NCBI GenBank assembly: GCA_050943215.1 | Contig: JBMNOU010000024.1 | Coordinates: 1-27,309 of the forward strand | Direction: 5' to 3' | DNA from: JBMNOU01 sp050943215 | GTDB lineage: Bacteria > Bacillota > Clostridia > Christensenellales > SZUA-584 | Length of the DNA stretch: 27,309 nucleotides | In this document: one piece after another, positions 6,051 to 13,706 of the stretch | How positions within the stretch are numbered: position 1 is the first letter of the stretch | Layout of the letters: every line of letters begins with the position of its first letter | The notes under the pieces: generated by a model | The model's database searches: none | Told to the model about the DNA's origin: nothing | Seen by the model: only the letters and a program-made list of their open reading frames with translations | Program-made: the position numbers and the translations under genes

Positions 6051-6716
6051 ATGTCTGAAAAACAAGCAAAACCGAATAGAGCAAGCAAGTTTTATGATGA
6101 ATTTCCATGTTGTAGGATTCGGGAACGTATTGCTTATAAAGAATGGACGCTAACGGAGGCCGCCGAAAGAATGAGAAACGCCGGTATCGAAAACGTAACG
6201 CCGGAGGCTGTCAGACAATGGACAGGCGGGTATTCGCGCCCGGATATGAATAAGCTGAAAGATATTGCTGCTGTTTTGGATTGTTCAATCAATTATTTAT
6301 TTGGCGTTGATGATTTGCCCGATATGACCGATAGCAAAATTCAAGAAATAACAGGACTTGATGAAACTGCGATTCTGATACTACGGGATTTGAACGGTAA
6401 AGCGCCCTATGAACATGAGCCGGTTTATCGCATAATCAACGGAATTATCATAAACAAGGCCTTTCATACTCACATTCTCAGACATGGAGCTAACGCAATT
6501 TCTATTCAGGAAGGTGCGGCATCGGAAGAACAGATACCCGAAGATGTACGAAAAAGGGCCGGAGAAGCAGTAGGATTGCTACAAAGTTTTAATGGCCTCG
6601 GCTATACCGAATATATACCAACAAGCTGGAAGGTAGCCCGTGATACTCAAATACAATATGCGGCAGATGCTTTCAAGGCAATACTGCAACACATAGTAGA
6701 AAAGGAGGATATTTAA
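6051..6716 (+). CDS. XRE-family repressor (Stl-like position)
   Basis: 221 residues from ATG 6051, with GGAGG 8 bases upstream. The N-terminal 80 residues form an XRE helix-turn-helix (LTEAAERM, then a longer loop, TPEAVRQWTGGYSRPDMNKLKDIAAVLDCSINYLFG). The remaining 140 residues are a separate helical domain without a protease motif, so it is not a LexA/CI type that cleaves itself; such a domain could be a docking site for an inducer protein, as in the SaPI repressor Stl. It is co-transcribed with the integrase (stop 6716, int start 6718) from the strong rightward promoter. Confidence 0.8.
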   Translation: MSEKQAKPNRASKFYDEFPCCRIRERIAYKEWTLTEAAERMRNAGIENVTPEAVRQWTGGYSRPDMNKLKDIAAVLDCSINYLFGVDDLPDMTDSKIQEITGLDETAILILRDLNGKAPYEHEPVYRIINGIIINKAFHTHILRHGANAISIQEGAASEEQIPEDVRKRAGEAVGLLQSFNGLGYTEYIPTSWKVARDTQIQYAADAFKAILQHIVEKEDI

Positions 6717-6717
6717 A

Positions 6718-7905
6718 ATGGCATCCGTTAAGCCGAATTACAACAAAGACGGTGAAATCATTTCCTACCGCTGGCGGGCTTGCCTCGGCAGGGATGATCT
6801 CGGCAATCAAAAGTTTGCCACAAAGACGGTTCCCGCTCCCAAGAATATGACGCCCGGCAAGGCGCTCAAAGAAATGAAGCGGCAAGCTGATTCATGGGAG
6901 AAGGGCATGAAGGACGGCGTTGTCCCTGTGGACATTCAATCCTTCCGCTACTTCGTTCAAGAAACATGGTGGAAATCGCACGTTCTGAACGGTGAACACA
7001 AGCCCACAACGATTGACTTCTATTCCAACATGACGGTTCGTTTACTGGATGCTTTCGGCAGCAAAGACCTGACCGGGATAAAGGCATCCGATATTCAGCA
7101 ATTCTTAAACGGCCTACGCGCTCAAAACCTCTCAAACGCAACGATACGCCACTATTACAATTTGTTAGGCATACTATTTGGATATGCTGAAAAGTTTGAC
7201 CATATCGAAAGAAACCCCATGCTTAAAATTAACGCTCCCAAAAAAGACGCGCATACGGTTGATTTTTTAACCCCTGAGCAAGCCCAGGCATTTATAAAGG
7301 CGCTTGAAACCGCTCCGCTCCGTTGGAAAACCATGATGAACGTGCTTATAAGCAGCGGCCTCCGGCGCGGTGAGGTTGTCGGCTTGAAATGGGATGATGT
7401 AAACCTAAAGGAAATGACTATATCCGTAAACCGCTCCGTTACCTCGTCAAAAAGTACAAGAATATCTATCGGTACTCCCAAAAGCACAAATTCAATCCGC
7501 ACACTACCGATAACGCCCCGCCTCGCCTCGCTTCTGCGGGAATGGCAATCCGCACAATTAGCGGATTGGCAGGGATTGACCGCCGATAAGAAAGTAACGC
7601 GGATGCTCATGCCGTCTGCGTATGTGTTCGGTTCGGAGGTTGATCCCAGTAAACCCATGTATCCCACTTCGCCAACGCGGTGGTTATCCAAATTCGTGAA
7701 AGCCCATAACCTCCCCAACATAAGCCCACATGACTTGAGGCATACAGCCGGTAGTCTTATGCTTGCATCCGGCGCGTCAATTAAAGATACGCAGGATTAT
7801 TTAGGGCATGAGGACGCTAAAACAACACTGCGGTTCTATGCAGGAACAACGCCCGAAAGCCTCCGTAAAGCCGCTGACAGCCTCGCGGCGTTATTGGAGG
7901 GCTGA
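6718..7905 (+). CDS. int: Tyrosine recombinase / integrase
   Basis: 395 residues, a normal length for the family. Seen in order: an N-terminal arm-binding domain (about 1-70), a SAM-like core-binding domain (about 75-165) and the catalytic domain with R216 (GLRRGE), K255 (TPKS), H338 and R341 (HDLRHT), H364 (LGHEDAKTT) and nucleophile Y374 (RFYAG). All catalytic residues are present, so it should be active. It starts at ATG 6718 after AAGGAGG. It lies about 670 bp from the tRNA-Pro attachment site and carries out integration and excision there. Confidence 0.95.
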   Translation: MASVKPNYNKDGEIISYRWRACLGRDDLGNQKFATKTVPAPKNMTPGKALKEMKRQADSWEKGMKDGVVPVDIQSFRYFVQETWWKSHVLNGEHKPTTIDFYSNMTVRLLDAFGSKDLTGIKASDIQQFLNGLRAQNLSNATIRHYYNLLGILFGYAEKFDHIERNPMLKINAPKKDAHTVDFLTPEQAQAFIKALETAPLRWKTMMNVLISSGLRRGEVVGLKWDDVNLKEMTISVNRSVTSSKSTRISIGTPKSTNSIRTLPITPRLASLLREWQSAQLADWQGLTADKKVTRMLMPSAYVFGSEVDPSKPMYPTSPTRWLSKFVKAHNLPNISPHDLRHTAGSLMLASGASIKDTQDYLGHEDAKTTLRFYAGTTPESLRKAADSLAALLEG

Positions 7906-7908
7906 ATC

Positions 7909-7980
7909 ATGTGGGTAATTATAGGTTTTATTCTTCTCGTTTTCTTTGTTCTCGCTAACCTCGCCAAGCGCAGCAAATAG
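7909..7980 (+). CDS. 23-residue single-span membrane microprotein
   Basis: ATG 7909 lies 3 bases after the integrase stop, with GGAGG 8 bases upstream (inside the end of int). The product is one hydrophobic helix (about residues 2-17) with a basic tail LAKRSK, and it ends just before a terminator. The spacing, strong ribosome binding site and positive-inside topology argue for a real gene. No family is recognised; membrane microproteins of this kind can be toxins or regulators, but nothing proves either. Confidence 0.5.
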   Translation: MWVIIGFILLVFFVLANLAKRSK

Positions 7981-8001
7981 CATATCGCCCCGCTCCACTC
8001 T

Positions 8002-8028
8002 CCCCGGACAACTCGCCGGGGTTTTATT
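8002..8028 (+). terminator. Terminator of the XRE-int operon
   Basis: CCCCGG (8002-8007) pairs with CCGGGG (8016-8021) across an 8-base loop, followed by TTTTATTT. From here to 8577 there is no convincing gene; the stretch holds the iterons, the arm repeats and AT-rich DNA. Confidence 0.85.
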
Positions 8029-8230
8029 TACCTCTCACACGCCGGACAACCTGACACGCCCTGCAAAGCCTTACAAGCCACGTAGCGGCGTTTTATCCCC
8101 GCGCTGATAAAGTTTATCTATCTGCATAGATAACGCTTAATCGGGCTTATAAGGTACAAGGCACGCTATATGTGGTATGCCTATTATACGCTGACCACTA
8201 TATATATTATTAACCCGATACGATCACGCC

Positions 8231-8337
8231 GAGTTTTTTGTATTCTTTGTATGTACTCTATATCTTGTGCTGTCGCTTCAAAACCGCATTAAATAGGCAC
8301 TTTCAGAGTATTTTGCATTGTTTGTATTGTTTGTATC
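8231..8337 (-). repeat. Right-end iteron pair, inverted, 84 bp apart
   Basis: Units at 8253-8231 and 8337-8315 on the minus strand match the left-end units (for example ATACAAAGAATACAAAAAAC versus ATACAAAAAATACAAAAAAC). Each has two ATACAAA heptamers 9 bp apart, and the units are exactly 84 bp apart, as at the left end but in opposite orientation. Confidence 0.55.
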
Positions 8338-8437
8338 AGTTTCATATATATAATTATTCATTGAGGCGGCGAGTGGTAAGACTATCGACTACGTTCACAC
8401 ATAAAAAAGATTATATCAATGTTCAACTTTTCCGTAA

Positions 8438-8459
8438 GTGTCAACAGAAAGTGTCAACA
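8438..8459 (+). repeat. Right integrase arm-type repeat pair
   Basis: GTGTCAACA at 8438-8446 and 8451-8459, with the same 13-bp spacing and orientation as at 42-63. It lies about 120 bp inside the attachment core. Confidence 0.6.
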
Positions 8460-8577
8460 AAAATGCTCTACATGATTAAACGCTGTCAAACGATAATCAG
8501 AGAAAAGCCAGTAAATAAGCCACTTTGTTCAACGATGATATGCAATAAAAAATGGTATAAAACGTAGTTGTTATAAA

Positions 8578-8621
8578 TGGGGTTCAAGAGGCCGGAGGTT
8601 CGAATCCTCTCACCCAGACCA
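8578..8621 (+). other. attR: 3' fragment of tRNA-Pro(GGG)
   Basis: The sequence has the end of an anticodon loop with GGG and the 3' anticodon-stem arm TCAAG. A complete T arm (GGAGG-TTCGAAT-CCTCT), the 3' acceptor strand CACCCAG, discriminator A and encoded CCA follow. The 5' half of a tRNA is absent: the upstream DNA cannot form the D arm or acceptor. It is therefore the crossover core left by integration into a tRNA-Pro gene. The T arm and CCA end are clear; the Pro identity is inferred from the anticodon and the match to clostridial tRNA-Pro. Confidence 0.85.
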
Positions 8622-8630
8622 AAGTATGGT

Positions 8631-8679
8631 AATCCGAACTTTTTTCTGATTAGCGAAGGGTTCGGATTTATTGTTTTTT
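8631..8679 (+). terminator. Original terminator of the tRNA-Pro gene
   Basis: AATCCGAAC (8631-8639) pairs with GTTCGGATT (8660-8668), followed by a T-rich run. It lies 10 bases after the tRNA end and belongs to the chromosome, not to the element. Confidence 0.8.
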
Positions 8680-8869
8680 AGGGCACCTCTTAGAAAACAA
8701 GCACTGGATTTAGTCCCCCAAAATCCGCTTGAAAGGGAGTATGATACTAAAGCTCTAAAAGTATTTCCGTTTCTGTTACTTACTAAACAGATGCAGCTAT
8801 GTCATAATCTTTTTCATTAAAGATAACGACATGGTTTATGCTATAATATTAATGCAAAGAGAATTGTTT

Positions 8870-9307
8870 ATGGATTTTAAATCCCTCCATTATGTGCTTG
8901 CTGTAGCAAGGACGAAGAGTATTTCAAAAGCGGCTCAGGAATTGGGGATTTCCCAACCATCGCTGACACATGTGGTTGAATTTGGACAGCCTTAAATATG
9001 AGACATTTATTGCAATGCCAAAGGAGCTTCCGTTGGGCAGACGGTTGTGGAGTTTTTGGACGAATATGGATTTAATCCAGAACTGACAGTAGAAACTTGA
9101 AAAGATTGATTTCGCAATCAATCTTGCAGCTATTGACGTAGGGATATGCTTCGCTTCGAATTATCGGATAAGTTTTACGAGCTTCATAGCAAGCACGCCA
9201 AGCTGTTATTCGGTGAGTCAGCCGCTGAATTTGTCATTAAGCTTTGCTTATGCTATAAACAGACCGCCTGACGACAGAATAAGGCTTTTTATGGGTGGTG
9301 CATAGTT
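8870..9307 (+). pseudogene. Decayed LysR-family regulator (first copy)
   Basis: ATG 8870 opens a clear LysR helix-turn-helix (MDFKSLHYVLAVARTKSIS, then AAQELGISQPSLTHVV) that meets a stop at 8995. After a deletion of most of the linker, an effector-domain fragment continues in other frames: YETFIAMPKELPLG, then VVEFLDEYGFNPELTV, then RPPDDRIRLFMGG. At least two frameshifts and a large deletion are needed to join them, so it is non-functional. A TATAAT upstream (8841-8846) may be its old promoter. Confidence 0.75.
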
Positions 9308-9329
9308 TAATTAGCATTTGAAGTATATA

Positions 9330-9600
9330 TGGATTTTCGAGGATTAAAATATATATTAACTGTAGCAGAAACCAGAACGTTTCGATGGCCGCGCAAAAGC
9401 TTCTGATTTCCCAGCCTACAATCAGTCTTGCCATTAACGGTGTAGAAAACCAGCTGGGAATATCCTGTCTTTTTTACGACAGACGATACCCTCAAAAGCT
9501 AGACCGTGGGTATCGCCTGCGACGACAGAAAGGTGAATCTGCTGGTGCCCCGGTTTATACGCATATTCGAGGACGTGCTGAAGTCCATCGGAATATAGGC
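9330..9600 (+). pseudogene. Decayed LysR-family regulator (second copy)
   Basis: ATG 9330 starts MDFRGLKYILTVAETRTF, a LysR N-terminus. A frameshift follows, and MAAQKLLISQPTISLAING continues the helix-turn-helix in another frame (9385 on), then LFYDRR. No effector domain is left. This is a different protein from the copy at 8870, not a duplication of it. Confidence 0.7.
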
Positions 9601-9659
9601 TGATTATAGCTATTATCAATACCGAATACGGGCTAGCTTCCCATATTCACTGACGACCT

Positions 9660-9850
9660 TGATAAGATATACACGTATATGAAAAAGAGCGAATCCGGCA
9701 TGGTGCATATCAACCACGGACGGTAACGGACGACTTTATGCCTTTCGGAGGAATCAAGGGCTCCGCCCTAGGCGATTTCTCGAAGGGCGTGACCAATCGA
9801 ACCTTCTTTACTCAGCTGAAAGTGGTATACACCAAATTCACAAAATTGCT
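9660..9850 (+). pseudogene. C-terminal remnant of an aldehyde dehydrogenase
   Basis: Reading across one frameshift near 9722: YMKKSESGMVHINHG, then VTDDFMPFGGIKGSALG and FFTQLKVVYTKF. The motifs GMVHINHG and PFGGIKxS are the C-terminal signature of aldehyde dehydrogenases of the ketoglutarate-semialdehyde type. The catalytic part is missing. It is not a copy of the intact gene at 21468-22904, whose corresponding region differs. Confidence 0.7.
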
Positions 9851-9950
9851 GTCTCCATTTAAAACCATATATGAAGAGGCTGCCTTGTCAGCCGCTTTGT
9901 CACTTATAAACCGTATTAAATTTATAATAGAAATCTAGAAGAGCCTTTAC

Positions 9951-9979
9951 TTGACATTTGGCGCAAAGTATTGTTTAAT
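9951..9979 (+). promoter_or_regulatory. Candidate promoter of the molybdenum-cofactor operon
   Basis: TTGACA (9951-9956), 17-bp spacer, TTTAAT (9974-9979). It would give a leader of about 130 bases before GTG 10118. The leader is AT-rich and shows no GC-rich fold like a molybdenum-cofactor riboswitch. A second weak promoter may lie near 10047-10075. Confidence 0.5.
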
Positions 9980-10117
9980 ATATCAAGCGGGTTTTTGATA
10001 ATAAAAGAAGCCTGCTATACCTTTTACCGAAAAAATAGAGCATTAGATTATATTTTTTTACATAGCGTATTATAATTTTTTATAATTCGGCGAAACAACA
10101 TAAAAAAGGAGTCTGAC

Positions 10118-11041
10118 GTGAAAACTGGGGCGGTTATCGTAGCTGCGGGGATGCTCTCCAGAATGGGGGACTTTAAGCCCATGCTTCAAATCGGTGCGAT
10201 CTCCATGGTCAAAAGAATCATTGCCAATTTTCAGCGTGCCGCCATTTTCCCAATTGTTGTCGTGACGGGTTTTCGAGGCGCGGAGTTGGAAAAGCATATT
10301 GCCAAAACGGGCGTCATCTGCGTGCGTAACGAGGATTTTGCCAGCTCGGAGATGTTTGACTCCGCAAAGCTCGGTTTTTCATATATCGTGGATAAATGTG
10401 ACAGAACTTTCTTTTCCCCCGTGGATATTCCGTTGTTTACACTGAATACGGTTATGCGACTCATGGAATCGCGTGCGTCCGTCGTAAAACCGGTATGCTC
10501 GGGCGCAAGCGGCCACCCGATACTGCTCTCCTGCGACATTCTGCCTGCTCTGATCGCGGTAGAATCCGATAAGGGGCTAAAGAAAGCGATACAGGACTGC
10601 TGTAGACGAATCGAAACGGTTGATGTAAGTGACGAGGGCGTGCTGCAGGACGCGGACACCCCGGACGACTATAAAAAGCTGGTGGATCAGCACAACCGTC
10701 AGTTGCTCCGCCCATCCATCGAAATATCGCTGATGCGTGAAAACAAGCTGTTCGACGCAGGCGGAGCGCATCTGCTCCATATGATCGAATATACGGGCAC
10801 AGTGAAGGGTGCTTGTGAAAAGATGCAGATTTCCTACAGCAAGGCGTGGGGCATGCTTTCGGAGCTGGAGGAGAATCTGGGGTTCTCTCTGATTGAGCGG
10901 CAGCCGGGCGGAGAATACGGCGGCAGCAGCCAGCTTACGTCCGCCGGGCGAGAATTGTTAAACCGCTACGAAACATTTATGGAAAAGGTCAGGCGTTTTG
11001 CGGACGATTGCTTTAAGGAATGCTTCGGCGAAGACGCGTAA
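10118..11041 (+). CDS. MocA-like nucleotidyltransferase fused to ModE-type HTH
   Basis: 307 residues from GTG 10118 (AAGGAG 6 bases upstream). Residues 1-195 form an NTP-transferase fold: AAGMLSRMGDFKPML (9-23), the metal-binding SPVDIPLF (100-107) and SGASGHPILL (128-137). This is the pattern of MocA/MobA enzymes that add CTP or GTP to molybdopterin. Residues 215-290 are a ModE N-terminal winged helix (AWGMLSELEENLGFSLIER, with a glycine-rich GGEYGGSSQLT wing). It may be a bifunctional cofactor-maturation enzyme and regulator of the operon or of molybdate-dependent genes. No molybdate-binding MOP domain is present, so it would sense something else. Confidence 0.8.
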   Translation: MKTGAVIVAAGMLSRMGDFKPMLQIGAISMVKRIIANFQRAAIFPIVVVTGFRGAELEKHIAKTGVICVRNEDFASSEMFDSAKLGFSYIVDKCDRTFFSPVDIPLFTLNTVMRLMESRASVVKPVCSGASGHPILLSCDILPALIAVESDKGLKKAIQDCCRRIETVDVSDEGVLQDADTPDDYKKLVDQHNRQLLRPSIEISLMRENKLFDAGGAHLLHMIEYTGTVKGACEKMQISYSKAWGMLSELEENLGFSLIERQPGGEYGGSSQLTSAGRELLNRYETFMEKVRRFADDCFKECFGEDA

Positions 11042-11114
11042 CACCCGCCTTGCCCGGCAGAGCAGGGATGCGGCTGCGAAGCTGGAATGAATACAAATTG
11101 ACGGGGGATATGAC

Positions 11115-12134
11115 ATGAAGCTGATGAAAACGGAGGATGCCGTCGGGCAGGTGCTTTACCACGACATAACTCAAATAATTAAGGGCGTTACAAAGGATGC
11201 CGTTTTCCGCAAGGGGCACGTAATTAAAGAGGAAGATATCCCCGTGCTGCTCAGCGTTGGCAAGGACCATGTTTTCATCTGGGAGAACGACGAAAACATG
11301 CTGCATGAAAACGATGCTGCGGAGATACTGCGCGATATCTGCATGGGTGAGAATATCAGCGCCTCCAAGCCTAAGGAGGGCAAGATTGAGCTGATCGCGG
11401 ATATCGATGGCATGCTGACGATCGATGTGGCGCGTCTGAACACGGTCAACGCGCTGGGCGAGATGATGATCGCAACGCGCCATGGCGGGTATGCCGTAAA
11501 AAAAGGGGACAAGCTAGCGGGCACACGCGTGATACCGCTGACGATTCATAAAGACAAGATGGCAAAGGCCAAGGAGGCTGCCGAAGATAAGCCGCTGCTC
11601 AACGTAAAGCCGTTCACAAAGAAAAAGGTGGGCGTTATCACGACGGGCAACGAGGTGTTTCTTGGCCGGATCAAGGACACGTTTACGCCTGTTATCGCGG
11701 ACAAATTTGCTGAGTTCGGTTCACAGATCGATTGGCACATGGTACTTGGCGACAGCAGCGAGAAGATCACCGCCGCAATACGGGAGATGCTGGACGCGGG
11801 CATGGATATCGTCGTCTGCACAGGCGGCATGAGCGTGGATCCCGACGACAGGACGCCTCTGGCGATCCGCAGCAGCGGCGTGCAGATCGTCACCTACGGT
11901 GCGCCCGTACTCCCCGGCACCATGTTCATACTTGCCTATACCGAAGACGGCAGGGCGATGATGGGGCTTCCAGGCTGCGTCATGTATGCGCACCGCACGA
12001 TATTTGACCTTGTCCTGCCCAGCATCATGTCAAACGTGCGCGTTACGGCGGAGCAACTCGTGCAATACGGGGAGGGCGGCCTGTGCCTGAACTGCGGCGA
12101 GTGCCATTTCCCAAACTGCGCGTTTGGAAAGTAA
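11115..12134 (+). CDS. MoeA/MogA-like molybdopterin-binding protein with Cys tail
   Basis: 339 residues from ATG 11115, with a GGGGGA ribosome binding site. Residues 172-310 are a MoCF-biosynthesis domain: VGVITTGNEVF, the loop VVCTGGMSVDPDDRTP, and MMGLPGCVMY. The C-terminus ends with CLNCGECHFPNCAFGK, a C-x2-C-x2-C-x4-C motif that could bind zinc or an iron-sulfur cluster. The N-terminal 170 residues differ from MoeA, so it belongs to the clostridial molybdopterin-binding family found beside MocA-ModE genes. It is likely to act in molybdenum insertion or cofactor handling. The next gene starts 11 bases on. Confidence 0.8.
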   Translation: MKLMKTEDAVGQVLYHDITQIIKGVTKDAVFRKGHVIKEEDIPVLLSVGKDHVFIWENDENMLHENDAAEILRDICMGENISASKPKEGKIELIADIDGMLTIDVARLNTVNALGEMMIATRHGGYAVKKGDKLAGTRVIPLTIHKDKMAKAKEAAEDKPLLNVKPFTKKKVGVITTGNEVFLGRIKDTFTPVIADKFAEFGSQIDWHMVLGDSSEKITAAIREMLDAGMDIVVCTGGMSVDPDDRTPLAIRSSGVQIVTYGAPVLPGTMFILAYTEDGRAMMGLPGCVMYAHRTIFDLVLPSIMSNVRVTAEQLVQYGEGGLCLNCGECHFPNCAFGK

Positions 12135-12145
12135 GAAGGGACGTA

Positions 12146-12694
12146 ATGGCATTGAATAAAATCGAACCGACGGGCACACATGAACAGGTGGAGCCCCGCC
12201 ACGGAGATCACGCATTTACGCACATCGACAGGGACGGCAACGCCTTCATGGTGGATGTGGGCGGCAAACAGTCGACGGCGCGCCGTGCGGTAGCTGTCGG
12301 CCGCATCCGCATGAGCGAGGCCTGCTTTGACGCGGTGAAAACCGGTGCCATGAAGAAAGGCGACGTTTTAGGCGTTGCGCAGGTGGCGGGTATCATGGGT
12401 GTTAAGAAGACGAGCGAACTGATACCATTGTGCCACCCGCTCAGCCTAGACAACTGCTATGTGGAATTGACACTGCTGCCCGAAATGCACGAAATTGAAG
12501 CGCGCTGCACGGCAAGCTGCGAGGGAAGAACGGGTGTGGAGATGGAAGCGCTAACGGGCGTTTCCGTTGCATTGCTGACGGTATACGATATATGCAAGGC
12601 GATTGATAAGCGCATGGAGATCGGCGGGATACACCTTGAGGAAAAGACAGGCGGAAAAAGCGGCGAATTCAGGTTTGACGGAGGCGGGCAATGA
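12146..12694 (+). CDS. moaC: Cyclic pyranopterin monophosphate synthase
   Basis: 182 residues, slightly longer than usual (about 160). MoaC converts the MoaA product (3',8-cyclo-GTP) to cyclic pyranopterin monophosphate. Seen: VGGKQSTARRAVAVG, the active-site block KKGDVLGVAQVAGIMGVKKT with ELIPLCHPL, and GRTGVEMEALTGVSVALLTVYD. All conserved blocks are intact. ATG 12146 follows AAGGGA. Its stop overlaps the moaA start (ATGA at 12691-12694), a typical coupled moaC-moaA pair. Confidence 0.93.
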   Translation: MALNKIEPTGTHEQVEPRHGDHAFTHIDRDGNAFMVDVGGKQSTARRAVAVGRIRMSEACFDAVKTGAMKKGDVLGVAQVAGIMGVKKTSELIPLCHPLSLDNCYVELTLLPEMHEIEARCTASCEGRTGVEMEALTGVSVALLTVYDICKAIDKRMEIGGIHLEEKTGGKSGEFRFDGGGQ

Positions 12695-13302
12695 AGGACC
12701 AATTCGGCCGTGAAATTAACTATCTGCGCGTCTCCATCACCGACCGATGCAACCTGCGTTGCAAATACTGCATGCCTTCGTATGTGCCCGGCGTACCGCA
12801 TGAGGACATCCTGCGCTATGAAGAGCTGATGCGTATCTGCCGAGCCGCGGTATCGCTTGGCATCGACCGTTTCAAGATAACAGGCGGAGAACCCTTCGTA
12901 CGCAAAGGGACAGCCGATTTTATCGCACAGCTGAAAGCTGAGCCAGGCGTAAAAAATGTAACGGTGACGACGAACGGCACGGGGCTGCATGACGCCCTGC
13001 CCAGGCTCATTCAGGTGGGCGTTGACGGCGTCAATGTCAGTCTTGATGCGGTGGACGCCGACAAATACAGTGCCATCACCGGCGCGCACTACTTCTCGGC
13101 TGATATCAATGATAATAAATTTCCGGTACAGATCGTCGAGACGATCGAGGAACCGTTTGAGTGGACGGTCAAGTTTAAATATCGCAGTCAGGATGAGGAC
13201 AGTGAACCGATATGGTGGCGCATCGCCAAAGCGCAGCGTCTGACTGAAATACCTAAGATGCTCGGTATTGCGCCAAGGGATATATTGCTGTTATTACAAT
13301 AA
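12691..13302 (+). pseudogene. moaA: Truncated, chimeric GTP 3',8-cyclase (moaA)
   Basis: The first 130 residues are typical MoaA: the radical-SAM cluster motif CNLRCKYC (residues 21-28), ITGGEPFVRK, TTNGT and VNVSLDAVDADKY. Full MoaA has about 320 residues and a second iron-sulfur cluster near the C-terminus. Here, after SAITG (about position 13083), the frame runs into about 70 residues unlike MoaA (HYFSADINDNKFPV onward) and stops at 13302. The second cluster and the GTP site are missing, so it should be inactive. The junction points to a deletion or insertion by a mobile element. A second functional moaA elsewhere would be needed for cofactor synthesis. Confidence 0.85.
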
Positions 13303-13706
13303 TTTAAGAGAATAAAGTTATTTTTGATTTGTAGAAACCCCGTCATTAGTGACCGGTAATCCTCGGTCTTAAGCGTATCATGCGCAGGTTGCCGACTCAA
13401 GTATACCCTGCGGCGAAGGCGTTCATGCCTCAGACTTCAAGAAACAATAACCGGCTTAGCCGGAGAAAGGGCATAACTTGCATTATGAAATTCTTGTGTT
13501 GACAATGGGGTGCAGTATAGAATTGCCGTACGAACCGTCTCCAAGCTCATTATCAGTTAATTGCTCAAATAAAACTGAACTTATCTTGGAACGGGTATGA
13601 TACCATCTTCGGAAAAAGTCTATTTTTGCATTGCTGTTGCGATTATCGTAATCTTCAAAACAGCGCATTCTAATAGCCTGAATATAGGGCAGAGGAAGGA
13701 TCGCCC
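13303..13706. other. Non-coding or decayed stretch after moaA
   Basis: About 400 bases without a convincing gene or known RNA. It probably belongs to the remains of the mobile element represented by the serine recombinase downstream. Confidence 0.4.

Larger units (their letters stand above)
1..8621. mobile_element. Integrated element, phage-satellite (PICI-like), in tRNA-Pro
   Basis: Seen: a tyrosine integrase sits at the right end beside a 3' tRNA-Pro fragment. Paired GTGTCAACA repeats occur near both ends, and a divergent XRE-int versus HTH-xis-DUF3987-TerS-like arrangement lies between. No relaxase, conjugation, capsid or tail gene is present. Known: gram-positive phage-inducible chromosomal islands have this order (int and repressor on one strand; excisionase, primase/replication and small terminase on the other). 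Inference: this is a satellite of about 8.6 kb that depends on a helper phage. The left junction is not in the window; the intact tRNA-Pro probably lies just before position 1. The alternative is a non-conjugative mobilizable island of similar layout. Confidence 0.7.

Noticed and set aside
8238..8567. A 109-codon rightward open frame
   Set aside because: It runs through the iterons and arm repeats, is rich in Cys/Tyr/Leu from AT-rich DNA, and has no ribosome binding site.
8535..8621. A complete tRNA gene at the right end of the element
   Set aside because: Only the anticodon-loop end, T arm and acceptor 3' strand with CCA are present; the upstream DNA has no D arm or matching 5' acceptor strand.
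9980..10117. Molybdenum-cofactor riboswitch before the mocA-like gene
   Set aside because: The leader is AT-rich and does not form the multi-stem GC-rich fold expected of that riboswitch.
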